Part shown: positions 54,014 through 63,004 of the stretch, piece by piece
Layout: every line of letters begins with the position of its first letter
Position numbering within the stretch: the stretch's first letter is position 1
Origin: Gottschalkiaceae bacterium SANA
Lineage (GTDB): Bacteria; Bacillota; Clostridia; Tissierellales; GPF-1
Assembly (NCBI GenBank): GCA_036323355.1
Contig: AP028876.1
Coordinates: 992,001-1,056,000, forward strand
Length of the DNA stretch: 64,000 nt
Direction of reading: 5' to 3'
The notes under the pieces: model-generated
Told to the model about the DNA's origin: nothing
Database searches by the model: none
What the model saw: only the letters and a program-made list of their open reading frames with translations
Translations under genes and position numbers: made by a program

Positions 54014-55132
54014 ATGGCATTATTTTTAACCTTCGATATTAATTTCTTTTCAGCATTAATGCTAGTTATTTTATATGTAACGATGAGACTGAGGCGAGAT
54101 ACGACGGGAACGTCGAACCGCTTGTTTTTTCGGCTGTTGTGGGTGACTGTTTTTCTTTTACTTTTAGAAGTTTTATCTTGGGCATTTGATGGCGTGCCGG
54201 ATCAAAATAAGTTGAATTATTTTTTTAATTTTGCCTTTGCTTGGTTAACTTCTTCTGCGACATGTTTATTGGCATCCTATATTGACTATCATATTTTTGG
54301 CTCGTATCAGCGACTTAAAAGGCGATGGTTTTATTTACATCCATTTATAATTACAGGTTTACTTTTACTTATTAATAAGTTTGTGCCTCTTATTTTCACC
54401 ATTAGTCCAGATAATATTTATAGCCGAGAGCCAGGTATGTTTCTTCTTCCAATTTTGAATGTTTCGGTTTTTCTTTATGTGTGCCTATTAGCCTATCGTC
54501 AGCGAAAGCAGGTACAAAAAGAAGTTTTGTATATAATTTTATTGTATGTTTCATTTCCTGCAATGGCCGCTTTTCTTCAAGTAGCCCTTTTTGGCGTATT
54601 TATCCTTTGGCCAACTATGGCGATGATGGTCGTGTTGACATATATATTTTTAGAGACAGTTTCAACTTCCAAAGATTACTTGACAGGTCTTTTAAGTCGT
54701 CAACGTATTGATTCTTACTTGGAGTATATGTTGGAGCAGCAAAGGTCTTTTATTTTTGTCATGCTTGATTTGGATGATTTCAAAACAATTAATGATCGCT
54801 ATGGCCACTTAAGTGGTGATTTAGCCTTGCAGGCATTTTCGAATTCATTGCTGAAGCAGTTTTTTGATGAAAAATTGGTGGGACGATATGCAGGCGATGA
54901 GTTTGTATTGGTATTGGAGAAGGTAGATGTAGAGGGCCTGAAAGCAAAACTGCAGTCCGTCGAAAAGGAAATGAAAACGCAATACGAAGCGGGAAATCTT
55001 GAGTTTCCCATTCACTTCAGCTATGGTTTCTACGAGCGGGAAGCCAAGGATCATATTAGCTATGAGAATATGATTAGCCTTGCAGATGAACGGATGTATA
55101 GCAATAAGCGGAGCCATAAAGGCGAAATATAG
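54014..55132 (+). CDS. Membrane diguanylate cyclase (GGDEF domain)
   Basis: 372 residues from ATG 54014 (AAGGTGGGG before it). The first 210 residues contain about six to seven spans and no known sensor family. Residues about 215-370 are a GGDEF domain: TSKDYLTGLLSRQR, LDLDDFKTINDRYGH and the active-site loop YAGDEF (AGDEF, an accepted variant with the catalytic acids kept). The inhibitory RxxD site is absent (FDEK at that place), so product feedback at the I-site is not expected. It should make cyclic di-GMP from GTP. No EAL or HD-GYP partner nearby. Confidence 0.9.
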   Translation: MALFLTFDINFFSALMLVILYVTMRLRRDTTGTSNRLFFRLLWVTVFLLLLEVLSWAFDGVPDQNKLNYFFNFAFAWLTSSATCLLASYIDYHIFGSYQRLKRRWFYLHPFIITGLLLLINKFVPLIFTISPDNIYSREPGMFLLPILNVSVFLYVCLLAYRQRKQVQKEVLYIILLYVSFPAMAAFLQVALFGVFILWPTMAMMVVLTYIFLETVSTSKDYLTGLLSRQRIDSYLEYMLEQQRSFIFVMLDLDDFKTINDRYGHLSGDLALQAFSNSLLKQFFDEKLVGRYAGDEFVLVLEKVDVEGLKAKLQSVEKEMKTQYEAGNLEFPIHFSYGFYEREAKDHISYENMISLADERMYSNKRSHKGEI

Positions 55133-55189
55133 CGGGGAAAATCGAAAAAAAGTAGTCTTTTTATTTATTGCTTTATGAGAGCAGGGGTA

Positions 55190-55203
55190 TTAAAACGTTT
55201 TCA
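55190..55203 (+). promoter_or_regulatory. CcpA cre site upstream of aldolase copy 2
   Basis: TTAAAACGTTTTCA differs from an ideal cre only at position 2. It lies about 78 bases upstream of the -10 box, the placement seen in CcpA-activated genes. Confidence 0.6.
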
Positions 55204-55277
55204 TTCAATGAAATCATGAAATCCTGTAAAAATACACAAAAAGAGATAAATGTAAGTGCGTGAAATCGTGTAAACTA

Positions 55278-55286
55278 TGGTATAAT
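55278..55286 (+). promoter_or_regulatory. Extended -10 promoter of aldolase copy 2
   Basis: TGGTATAAT is a perfect extended -10; no -35 of note. The mRNA leader would be about 95 bases and includes a GATATCCAAGGATATTTGTTATC inverted-repeat stretch near 55307-55331 (positions given rather than sequence in full). Confidence 0.6.
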
Positions 55287-55387
55287 TCGAATGTATGAGA
55301 TAAAAGATATCCAAGGATATTTGTTATCTTGATCATATTTATGGTAAGAACATAGGGTGTGTATGAAGATCTAAAGGAGGTTTCATG

Positions 55388-56251
55388 ATGTTAGTTACAA
55401 CAACAAAAATGTTAAAAGATGCTGTTGCGGGGCAATATGCGGTTGGTCATTTCAACATCAACAATCTTGAGTGGACAAAAGCGGTTCTATTGACAGCACA
55501 AGAAAACAATTCACCAGTTATTCTAGGCGTATCAGAAGGTGCGGCAAAATATATGGGTGGATTTGATACCGTAGTCGGCATGGTAAACGGCATGTTGAAA
55601 GGTTTGAAAATAACGGTTCCTGTTGCATTGCATTTGGATCACGGCAGCTACGAAGGTGCTCAAGCGGCAATGGAAGCTGGTTTTTCTTCTGTAATGTTCG
55701 ATGGTTCTCATTATGATATTGATGAAAACATCAAAAAGACACAAGAAATTATCGCAATTGCGAATTCAAAAGGTATCTCAGTTGAAGCAGAAGTTGGTTC
55801 TATTGGTGGCGAAGAAGACGGCGTTGTTGGCGCTGGTGAAATTGCCAATCCAAAAGAGTGCAAACTAATTGCTGATTTGGGTGTTGATTTGTTAGCCGCA
55901 GGCATTGGTAATATTCATGGTGCATATCCAGAAAACTGGGCTGGTCTTGATTTCGGTGCTTTGGCAGCGATTAAAGCAGAAACAGGTGATATGCCTTTGG
56001 TTCTTCATGGTGGAACGGGTATCCCTGTTGAGATGATCACAGAAGCGATTTCTCTAGGCGTTGCGAAAATCAACGTGAATACAGAATGCCAATGGTCATT
56101 TGCAGCAGCCTTGCGCGAATACTTCGAAGCGAAAAAAGACTTAGAAGGTAAAGGATTTGACCCTCGCAAGATCAACGGACCTGGAATCGAAGCGATCAAA
56201 GCGACTGTAAAAGAAAAAATGGAGATCTTCGGATCTATTAATAAAGCATAA
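55388..56251 (+). CDS. fba: Class II fructose-bisphosphate aldolase (copy 2)
   Basis: 287 residues from the second ATG of a pair (55388), seven bases after AAAGGAGG. Zinc-site pattern: LHLDHGSYEG with His85, GIGNIHGAYPENW, and VLHGGTGIP. The overall pattern is that of glycolytic class II aldolases in Bacillota. A strong extended -10, a strong ribosome binding site and an upstream cre suggest high, sugar-responsive expression, so I take this as the main glycolytic enzyme and the copy at 17061-17918 as a variant. Monocistronic. Confidence 0.9.
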   Translation: MLVTTTKMLKDAVAGQYAVGHFNINNLEWTKAVLLTAQENNSPVILGVSEGAAKYMGGFDTVVGMVNGMLKGLKITVPVALHLDHGSYEGAQAAMEAGFSSVMFDGSHYDIDENIKKTQEIIAIANSKGISVEAEVGSIGGEEDGVVGAGEIANPKECKLIADLGVDLLAAGIGNIHGAYPENWAGLDFGALAAIKAETGDMPLVLHGGTGIPVEMITEAISLGVAKINVNTECQWSFAAALREYFEAKKDLEGKGFDPRKINGPGIEAIKATVKEKMEIFGSINKA

Positions 56252-56254
56252 ATG

Positions 56255-56280
56255 AAAAGAGCCTTCGGGCTCTTTTTTTT
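56255..56280 (+). terminator. Terminator of aldolase copy 2
   Basis: AAAAGAGCC-TTCG-GGCTCTTTT with a further T-run; a UUCG tetraloop. Confidence 0.9.
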
Positions 56281-56457
56281 TGAGTAAAAGGATTTTCGAT
56301 ATAGGAAATCGGGTTTTTAGAAAAAGATGAAACTTTTCTATGGGTGTTGCATCTAGTATGGTTGATTTTCTTGGCTAGCCAGTCTGCTTTTATAAGAGTT
56401 GTAAATATATGGAATTCTAACACATTAAGTGATAAGCTTAAAAAAAGGATGGTGACA

Positions 56458-57921
56458 ATGATGAAAAAAATAGGATTTCTTATAGTCGTAGTAAGTATGC
56501 TTATGCTAGGGTCTTATGCTTTTGCTGATACAGGAGCAAGGGAAGAAGAGGCTGATGGGATTCAAGTGGATTTGCTGCTGGAGGCTGAGAAAACGAGTCA
56601 TGAAGGGATGCTGATTGGTGAAGTCACGATCCTTTCATCGGGTGAGATTTTAGTCGTATCATTCGATGGAAATGAGGCGAGTATTCAAAAGGTATCAGCT
56701 GTTGGAAATGTGCCAGTCATTGATCCACTGATCGTTTTAGGAGAGTGGGATACGCCAAGGAATATTTTGGTCAATGAGATGCTCAATGAATTTGTAGTTT
56801 CACGTTATGGATTGGCCTATCGGTTGGATGGAGACTTTCAAGATATAAGGTGGTTTCATGGCATGAATTATGGGCGTGAACCTTTAGATGCGAAAGGTAC
56901 GGCGATTGCTTATATGGGGGAGAGACATTTGAATTTCAACCATGTAGTAGTGGAAGAAAATGAAGAGGACTACGGTGACATAGAATGGGATGGCAAGGAA
57001 TACTGGATTGATAAACGTGAACTTTCACGTGATTTAGGTTGGGAAAGTGGTACTGAGTTTCAGAAACTTGCTTTTGGGGATCAGGAGACCGACCTCTTTT
57101 TTCTTTTGAAAAGCCCCGCTGGTGAGTGGACGATTGATCAGGTGCAAGTTGATTATACTGACAGGTTGCCATACCTCAAATTTATGAGAGAGGAAGGGAA
57201 AGACCCAATCGTGCTTGCTGACTTATCAACAGAGCGGATTCCCACCCTGTTCGAATATGACCAGGATGAATTTCAGATTGTAGATAGTGAAGGGCAAGAG
57301 GGTAGATCGATAATCTTGCGTTATGATGGCAATGGGGCACTTATTGATTCGGCCCATGTTCCAGGTGAAGCCATTTGCTTTGATATGCAAGGCAATCGAA
57401 CAGTGATTTCAACTCGTGGAGCGGATGATAAGGATCGTGTATTCCTCGTATATTGGGAAGGCAAGCCAGATCTGTCAGAACCCTTACTTATGAGTAGCAG
57501 CCCCCGCGCATTGATACAAGAAAAGACGAGAAGTGGTGAAACGAAGGCAGTCTTTGGTGATGGCAAGTATGGACTCCTTAAGAAGGAAGATAATGAGACG
57601 GGCCGAGTGGAGTATCAAGCACCACTTCGATCAAATGCATCAAAGTTTAAGCTTCAGATTCCATTTGTCGACCTTCTATCCAAGCTGGGAGATGATCGTA
57701 ATTTAACGATTCTTTATGGCAAGGAACAAATCAAGATTCCGATGCAGGTCTTGGACGCGCGAGAATTGCTGAAACAATTGCCTTGTGAAACGGGTGCGAC
57801 GATCGAGATTCAGCTGATCCGTGGAGAAGATGGTAGAGTGAAAGTCACCGCAGAATTATTTGTAGTAGAAGAGATTAACGCTAAAACCAAACTCGTTCAT
57901 CGGGTAAATCTTCCATTATAA
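56458..57921 (+). CDS. Secreted protein of unknown function
   Basis: 487 residues from an ATG-ATG at 56458 (AAAGGATGG before it); the frame is open upstream to 56344 but that part is AT-rich and lacks a site. A signal peptide is clear (KKIGFLIVVVSMLMLGSYAFA, cut near residue 22). The mature part is acidic and beta-rich, with repeated short segments such as SSGEILVVSFDGNEASI, TPRNILVNEML and IILRYDGNGALIDS that suggest a propeller-like or repeat architecture. The last 90 residues (GKEQIKIPMQVLDARELL and TGATIEIQLIRGEDG) look like a separate domain. No family recognised; monocistronic. Confidence 0.75.
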   Translation: MMKKIGFLIVVVSMLMLGSYAFADTGAREEEADGIQVDLLLEAEKTSHEGMLIGEVTILSSGEILVVSFDGNEASIQKVSAVGNVPVIDPLIVLGEWDTPRNILVNEMLNEFVVSRYGLAYRLDGDFQDIRWFHGMNYGREPLDAKGTAIAYMGERHLNFNHVVVEENEEDYGDIEWDGKEYWIDKRELSRDLGWESGTEFQKLAFGDQETDLFFLLKSPAGEWTIDQVQVDYTDRLPYLKFMREEGKDPIVLADLSTERIPTLFEYDQDEFQIVDSEGQEGRSIILRYDGNGALIDSAHVPGEAICFDMQGNRTVISTRGADDKDRVFLVYWEGKPDLSEPLLMSSSPRALIQEKTRSGETKAVFGDGKYGLLKKEDNETGRVEYQAPLRSNASKFKLQIPFVDLLSKLGDDRNLTILYGKEQIKIPMQVLDARELLKQLPCETGATIEIQLIRGEDGRVKVTAELFVVEEINAKTKLVHRVNLPL

Positions 57922-57956
57922 TTATGCAGTCGAATAGTACTAAATAAATGGATTGA

Positions 57957-57983
57957 AAGTCAGTGCGCAGGCACTGGCTTTTT
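57957..57983 (+). terminator. Terminator of the secreted protein gene
   Basis: AGTCAGTGC / GCACTGGCT stem with GCAG loop and five T. Confidence 0.75.
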
Positions 57984-58220
57984 ACTTATGAGGAAGAATC
58001 CTCGAGAGATGATTTATTCCCCTTTCGGCCATAGTTACTTGTTGAATGGTAGATTTACTTTGAAATAACAAAATAGAGAAAACATGGATCATATTGCCTA
58101 GCCACCTTAGGATAAAGGCGAGGCAATTAAGCACTGTAGTGATAATTCGCAATGCGAAGTGGGAATTTGCAGTTAAAGTCATCAAATATGTAAGATATAA
58201 CTTGCATATGGAACATATAA
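57984..58220. other. AT-rich intergenic stretch
   Basis: No gene, repeat or stable hairpin seen. Minus-strand frames of about 100 codons cross it but lack ribosome binding sites and cross the promoter at 58221. Confidence 0.4.
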
Positions 58221-58249
58221 TTGACATTAGGCAATATATATAGTATTCT
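58221..58249 (+). promoter_or_regulatory. Sigma-A promoter of the membrane protein/XRE/GNAT unit
   Basis: TTGACA (58221-58226), 17-base spacer, TATTCT (58244-58249), 31 bases before the ATG. Confidence 0.7.
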
Positions 58250-58280
58250 GGAGCCAGACATAAGAAAAGGTAGGTAGACG

Positions 58281-58985
58281 ATGACACTTAAGGATTTATT
58301 TATATCGATAGCATCAAAAGATGAACGAATAAGAATGGAGACCAATCGAATTGCTAGCAAACTTCTATTTTTAGAACTCGGACTTGTACTGGCTACATTG
58401 GTAATGAAGAGATTCATACTTCAGTATCCAATTAAAGCGTGTGCGCTAGAGGGCATCATTTTATTCATTTCGATCCTTTATTATGTAGGATATACGCTTC
58501 ATTTGCAGGTTCCTTTTAAAAAAAGTCCAGATGAAAGCATAGGAATTCTTCAAGAAAAAATATTGAGCTATACTTTTCATCTCACGTTGTATTTGCTTGT
58601 TTTTGGTGAATTATTGATGGCTTTTATGATCGAAGATGTTCTTCAAATTGTATGGTATTTTCCGGCGTGGTTGATACCAGGTTCTATTTATTCGTTTCAA
58701 ATCGTTAAAAAGGGGCTCTTCATTTGGGGAACACAGAAAAATAAGACGGATTCATTGAAGCGGTTAAAGCTAAGTGCGGTTATTTGTAGTATCCTCCATG
58801 GATTAATTCTTTCTTGGGATCATATTGTGGTAGAGGGAAGCTTCCAACCATCTGGGCTTATGTGGATACTTTTATTGGCTGTTATGTTTGGATTTCCATT
58901 TTATTTTATGATGAAAATGCTGGTGAACAAATCGGAGAAACAAGCGAATAAACAAATTGAAAATCTGGAAACCGAGAATGCTTAG
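58281..58985 (+). CDS. Four-to-six-span membrane protein, DUF6773-like
   Basis: 234 residues. Hydrophobic segments lie at about 27-43, 56-75, 92-125, 158-178 and 190-212; the C-terminus is polar (KSEKQANKQIENLE). The pattern and the small XRE gene 19 bases downstream resemble the membrane protein plus HTH pairs (DUF6773) common in Bacillota, but I assign this by context more than by motif. Function unknown; it may antagonise or sense for the regulator. Confidence 0.6.
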   Translation: MTLKDLFISIASKDERIRMETNRIASKLLFLELGLVLATLVMKRFILQYPIKACALEGIILFISILYYVGYTLHLQVPFKKSPDESIGILQEKILSYTFHLTLYLLVFGELLMAFMIEDVLQIVWYFPAWLIPGSIYSFQIVKKGLFIWGTQKNKTDSLKRLKLSAVICSILHGLILSWDHIVVEGSFQPSGLMWILLLAVMFGFPFYFMMKMLVNKSEKQANKQIENLETENA

Positions 58986-59004
58986 GAAGAAGGTTGGATG
59001 ATTG

Positions 59005-59199
59005 ATGAAGAATAAGCGATTAAAGATAGCTAGAATTGAACGGGATATATCTCAAGAACAATTAGCTGATGCAATTGGTGTTACAAGACAGACCATAGGT
59101 CTTATTGAAGGTGGAAAGTATAATCCTTCATTGAAACTTTGCATTGCCATTTGTAAGGTGTTGGGTAAAACACTCGATGAATTATTCTGGGAGGATTAA
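59005..59199 (+). CDS. Small XRE-family regulator (YozG/YgzD-like)
   Basis: 64 residues, a single HTH_3 domain: RLKIARIERDISQEQLA, VTRQTIGLIEGGKYNPS and KTLDELFWED. Proteins of this size usually pair with a membrane protein encoded next to them, as here. ATG 59005 is preferred to the TTG just before it; AAGAAGGTTGG precedes. It lies 3 bases before the acetyltransferase gene. Confidence 0.9.
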   Translation: MKNKRLKIARIERDISQEQLADAIGVTRQTIGLIEGGKYNPSLKLCIAICKVLGKTLDELFWED

Positions 59200-59202
59200 G
59201 TT

Positions 59203-59691
59203 ATGATTATTTGTAGAAAATATAATCAAGAGGATGATCAGTTTTTACGAGAAATGCTATTTGAAGCTGTTTTTTGGAGTCGAGCAGATGATGAGCGGCC
59301 ATCACTAGAAGAAGGGCTATCCTACGACTATACCAAACATATACTTGTAGATTTCGGTAATCAGAAGGGTGATCTTGCAATTATTGCTGAGATTGATGGA
59401 ATAAAAGCGGGTGCTGCCTTTATTCGGTATTGGAATGATGATATAAATATTCGAGGCTATATTTCTGAGGATATTCCCGTTCTTGTTATTGGTGTAGTTG
59501 AAGGGTATAGACGCCAAGGTGTTGGTAGTATCTTAATAGAGTCATTGAAAACGACTGCCATTGAGAATCATATTTCAAAAATCAGTTTATGTGTGACCAA
59601 GAGCAATGTGGCCTATCATCTTTATACCAAGCAAAATTTTAAAATTGTAGAGGATATTGATTCCTCTTATAATATGCTTTGGGAAGCTTAA
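59203..59691 (+). CDS. GNAT family N-acetyltransferase
   Basis: 162 residues. Acetyl-CoA binding motif A is seen as VIGVVEGYRRQGVGSILIES (R-x-x-G-x-G/S loop: RRQGVG near residue 105), with KISLCVTKSNVAYHLYTKQNF as motif B. The acceptor, a small molecule or protein amine, is unknown. Third gene of the unit that starts at 58281. Confidence 0.85.
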   Translation: MIICRKYNQEDDQFLREMLFEAVFWSRADDERPSLEEGLSYDYTKHILVDFGNQKGDLAIIAEIDGIKAGAAFIRYWNDDINIRGYISEDIPVLVIGVVEGYRRQGVGSILIESLKTTAIENHISKISLCVTKSNVAYHLYTKQNFKIVEDIDSSYNMLWEA

Positions 59692-59891
59692 GCATTTGTT
59701 TTACTCTTCAAATCAATTGCTAATTGATCTTGTTTTCTTCCGGCTCCTTCTTTGCATGATATTCAGTGCGCTTAGATCTCTCATCGAAACGAATGATAAG
59801 CTAAATTATTTGCCAGAGAATCTTTGCTAAAGTGATACAAGGCAGGAAAAAAAGCAAGAGGTCATGTTTAAAGAGATGAAAAAATTGTGGG
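59692..59891. other. Intergenic region without recognised features
   Basis: AT-rich, no terminator hairpin clearly visible after the acetyltransferase gene and no reading frame of note before the licT promoter. Confidence 0.4.
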
Positions 59892-59920
59892 TTGACTTCC
59901 AAAAAACGGAATGATATGCT
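59892..59920 (+). promoter_or_regulatory. Sigma-A promoter of the licT-PTS operon
   Basis: TTGACT (59892-59897), 17-base spacer, TATGCT (59915-59920); start near 59927, just before the RAT sequence. Confidence 0.65.
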
Positions 59921-59939
59921 TTATTTAATAGAACAACTT

Positions 59940-59968
59940 GGATAGTTACTGATCATGCAGGCTATACC
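59940..59968 (+). promoter_or_regulatory. Ribonucleic antiterminator (RAT) site for LicT
   Basis: GGATAGTTACTGATCATGCAG plus GCTATACC matches the LicT/SacT RAT consensus closely and overlaps the left arm of the terminator at 59959-59999, as required for antitermination. Confidence 0.9.
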
Positions 59969-59999
59969 TTTAATTTGATTAAAGGTATAGCCTTTTTTA
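59959..59999 (+). terminator. Regulated terminator before licT
   Basis: AGGCTATACCTTTAA / TTAAAGGTATAGCCT stem with TTTGA loop and six T. Mutually exclusive with the RAT hairpin. Confidence 0.9.
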
Positions 60000-60044
60000 T
60001 TTGGAAAAATTGATAATTCTATTTTAAAGAGAAGGGGTGAATCA

Positions 60045-60902
60045 GTGGTAATTTGCAAAGTATTAAACAATAATGTTGTCGTAGTGGAAGATGCACATGG
60101 GAAGGAACAAATCCTAATGGGGTGCGGAATCGCTTTTGGCAAGCGAACGGGAGATTTTGTTGCAAAAAAAGACATCGAAAAAGTATTTGCATTGACTTCG
60201 GCAGACGTGTCTGGTAAATTTCAAGAGCTCATTTCTGAAATTCCGATGGAGAGTATGGAAGTCTCGGCTGAAATTATTTCTTATGCAAAAACAAAGTTGG
60301 GAAAGAAGTTGAATGACAGTATTTATATTTCATTGACCGATCATTTACACACAGCAATCGAGCGACATAAAGCTGGAATTGCAGTGAAAAATGTTTTGCT
60401 ATGGGATATCAAGCGATTTTTTGCAGACGAGTATCAAATTGGTATTCGGGCGCTTGATATGGTTGAAGAAAGCTTTGATATTCGGCTACCCAATGATGAA
60501 GCAGGATTTCTTGCTTTGCATATCGTCAATGCAGAAATGGACGAAGTGACAGAAAATATGTATGAGATTACAAGTGTCATGCAAGAGATCACAAGCATTG
60601 TGAAATACTATTTCAAGATTGAATTTGATGAAGAATCCGTCTATTTTTATCGATTCGTTACACATTTGAAATTTTTTGCGCAACGGCTGATCAACCTCAA
60701 TAATTATGCAGATGAAAACGACGATAATTTATTGGAAACAATTCGCGAAAAGTATCCAGATGCCTATCTCTGTGTCATGCGAATCGGACATTATATTCAA
60801 GAAAAATACCACTACACCATGTCCAATGAAGAAAAACTATATCTAACGATTCATATCGCAAGGGTGGTTGCAAAAAATCCAAAACGCTTGCTTCAACAAT
60901 AA
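60045..60902 (+). CDS. licT: LicT/BglG family transcriptional antiterminator
   Basis: 285 residues starting at GTG 60045 (GAAGGGG before). RNA-binding CAT domain at 1-57 (ICKVLNNNVVVVED, GCGIAFGKRTGD), then two PRD domains: PRD1 with LTDHLHTAIERHKAG and PRD2 with LALHIVNAE..., LKFFAQRL and LTIHIARV, carrying the phosphorylatable histidines. When the PTS substrate is present EII stops phosphorylating PRD1 and the protein binds the RAT at 59940, permitting transcription of its own gene and the permease. Confidence 0.95.
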   Translation: MVICKVLNNNVVVVEDAHGKEQILMGCGIAFGKRTGDFVAKKDIEKVFALTSADVSGKFQELISEIPMESMEVSAEIISYAKTKLGKKLNDSIYISLTDHLHTAIERHKAGIAVKNVLLWDIKRFFADEYQIGIRALDMVEESFDIRLPNDEAGFLALHIVNAEMDEVTENMYEITSVMQEITSIVKYYFKIEFDEESVYFYRFVTHLKFFAQRLINLNNYADENDDNLLETIREKYPDAYLCVMRIGHYIQEKYHYTMSNEEKLYLTIHIARVVAKNPKRLLQQ

Positions 60903-60983
60903 TCAATTCAAAATGGAACTGGTAAGAGAAAAATACAGAAAGGACGTGATGCTGGGATCAGCGACACGATTTGTGTGGCTTTA

Positions 60984-61010
60984 GGGTAGTAACATTCAGT
61001 TGGCTAGACC
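60984..61010 (+). promoter_or_regulatory. Degenerate RAT-like remnant between licT and the PTS gene
   Basis: GGGTAGTAACATTCAGTTGG plus CTAGACC keeps the ends of the RAT at 59940-59968 (GGnTAGTnAC and GGCTAnACC) but has lost the middle, and no terminator stem or T-run follows. Many bgl-type operons have a second RAT-terminator here. Confidence 0.4.
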
Positions 61011-61048
61011 TTCAATTTCAAAACTATAACGATTTGGAGGAAGAATTT

Positions 61049-63004
61049 ATGATGAAGTACGAGGAACTAACAAAAGATATTATTCGGTATATTGGGGGAG
61101 AAGACAATATTATTACGGTCACCCACTGCCTGACTCGATTGCGATTTGCTTTAAAAGACATGTCGCTAGTTGATGAAAAGGCCTTGCTGGAGCGAGATGG
61201 GATTGTTACCGCTCAAGCATCAGGTGGAAACTATCAAGTGGTGATTGGTTCTCATGTTTCTAACGTGCATAAGACTTTGGTGAGTCAACTTGGCTTAGAT
61301 CCAAATGAACAAGTGGAAGTTATCGCAAAAAAAGGCGTACTTAATAATATCATTGATATTATTACAAAGGTGATCACCCCAGTTTTGAGCGTACTAATCG
61401 CGACCGGATTGATCCAAGGTACCCTTGCCTTGTTGACTGCAATTGGTGTTCTGCAACCGACAGATGGCGCTTATGTTTTGTTACATGCCATGGGCAATGC
61501 ACTCTTTCAATTTTTCCCAATTATTTTAGGTTACACAAGTGCCAAAGCATTTAACATGAGTGGTTATTTGGGCATGCTAATTGGCGGTATTATGGTTTTT
61601 CCTGGCATATCAGAGAGTCTTGCTGGCGGAGAGGTTGCCTATACCTTATTTACAGGGACAATTTTTCAAACGGAAATATTTAAAACATTCTTCAATATCC
61701 CCATTATGTTTCCTGTAACTGGATATGCATCATCGGTAATTCCAATTATCCTAGCTAACTATTTTGCATCAAAGGTCGAGCATTTTTGGAACAAGCGGAT
61801 CCCAGATATTGTTGGATTTACACTGGTTCCATTTTTAACCCTGATGATTGCTGCACCCATCGTGATATTAGTGATTGGACCCATTGCAAATTTTGCTTCA
61901 CTGATTATCACCGCTGCAGTAACGGGGCTATATGATATTTCACCAATTCTGACAGCAATTGTTGTAGCTTTTGTTTATCAGCCGCTTGTTATTCTTGGTT
62001 TGCACTGGCCGTTGATAACATTGGCAATCACCAATTACATTGCAACCGGCAGTGATTATATTTTACCTATGATTTTCACCGCATCGTTTGCACAGACGGC
62101 GGTTGTTCTCGCTGTTTATATGCGAACAAAATCCAAGAAAATGAAAGGCATCTGTATTCCAGCCATGATTTCGGGCATGTTTTGCATAATTGAGCCGGCG
62201 ATCTATGGTGTTACATTACCAGTAAAAAAACGTTTTGCTTTTTCCATGGTGGGTGGCGTTGTAGGTGCAGCTGTTTTGGCTGCTTTGAATGTGAAGATGT
62301 ATGCAATTTCAGTGGGAATGTTAGGGATTGTTGGCTTTTTAAATCCTGAGAATTCTTCCATGACTGGACTCATTATTGCAGTTGTTGCAACGACTGCGGC
62401 CATGGTGGTTGCATTTTCATTGACCTACTTCACTTTTGGAACAGATTTAAAAGATAGTGATGAAAGTGAGTCCGTATCATCAAAAGGGAGATTGAGACCT
62501 TTATATAATAAAATATCTCTTGTATCACCAATAAAAGGGAAGCTTTTGCCGCTCAGTCAAGCAGAAGATGCTGCATTTGCTAATGGTGCTCTTGGCAAGG
62601 GGGTTCTGGTGATCCCGAGCCAAGGAAAAGTTGTCGCTCCATGCGATGGCACGCTTACCACTTTTTTTGAAACAGGTCATGCTTTGGGCTTTACAGCAGA
62701 CAATGGTGTTGAGATCCTTGTTCACGTAGGGAAAGATACGGTTCAATTGCAAGGCTCATATTTTAAAAAGTTAAAGGCACAAGGCGATCTTGTCAAAAAG
62801 GGTGACCTTGTTCTTGAATTTGATTTACAAGCAATTCAAGATCTCGGCTATAACATTGAAACTCCAATATTAATAACCAATTCGGATCAATACCTAGAGG
62901 TGGTTCCTTCAAATACGGATACCGTGAATGAGCTTGATCAGTTGATGACGATTATTCCTTTTCAATCAACAGCTGATGTGCAAGCAATTCGTGTGGAAGC
63001 ATGA
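61049..63004 (+). CDS. bglP: Beta-glucoside-type PTS permease, EIIBCA
   Basis: 651 residues from ATG 61049 (GGAGG eight bases before). EIIB (1-90) has the phosphocysteine in HCLTRLRFALKD near residue 27; EIIC (about 105-460) has about ten spans with VITPVLSVLIATG and the substrate motif PAIYGVTLPVKKRF; EIIA (about 500-645) has GTLTTFFETGHALGF and EILVHVGKDTV with the phosphohistidine. Domain order B-C-A is that of BglP/BglF. It imports and phosphorylates a glucoside or other sugar. It overlaps the ADP-ribosylglycohydrolase-like gene by ATGA, and no phospho-beta-glucosidase follows directly. Confidence 0.93.
   Translation: MMKYEELTKDIIRYIGGEDNIITVTHCLTRLRFALKDMSLVDEKALLERDGIVTAQASGGNYQVVIGSHVSNVHKTLVSQLGLDPNEQVEVIAKKGVLNNIIDIITKVITPVLSVLIATGLIQGTLALLTAIGVLQPTDGAYVLLHAMGNALFQFFPIILGYTSAKAFNMSGYLGMLIGGIMVFPGISESLAGGEVAYTLFTGTIFQTEIFKTFFNIPIMFPVTGYASSVIPIILANYFASKVEHFWNKRIPDIVGFTLVPFLTLMIAAPIVILVIGPIANFASLIITAAVTGLYDISPILTAIVVAFVYQPLVILGLHWPLITLAITNYIATGSDYILPMIFTASFAQTAVVLAVYMRTKSKKMKGICIPAMISGMFCIIEPAIYGVTLPVKKRFAFSMVGGVVGAAVLAALNVKMYAISVGMLGIVGFLNPENSSMTGLIIAVVATTAAMVVAFSLTYFTFGTDLKDSDESESVSSKGRLRPLYNKISLVSPIKGKLLPLSQAEDAAFANGALGKGVLVIPSQGKVVAPCDGTLTTFFETGHALGFTADNGVEILVHVGKDTVQLQGSYFKKLKAQGDLVKKGDLVLEFDLQAIQDLGYNIETPILITNSDQYLEVVPSNTDTVNELDQLMTIIPFQSTADVQAIRVEA

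Noticed and set aside
57982-58417. Two minus-strand frames of about 100 codons in the gap before 58281
   Set aside because: They lack ribosome binding sites, run across a good plus-strand promoter and partly into a real gene.
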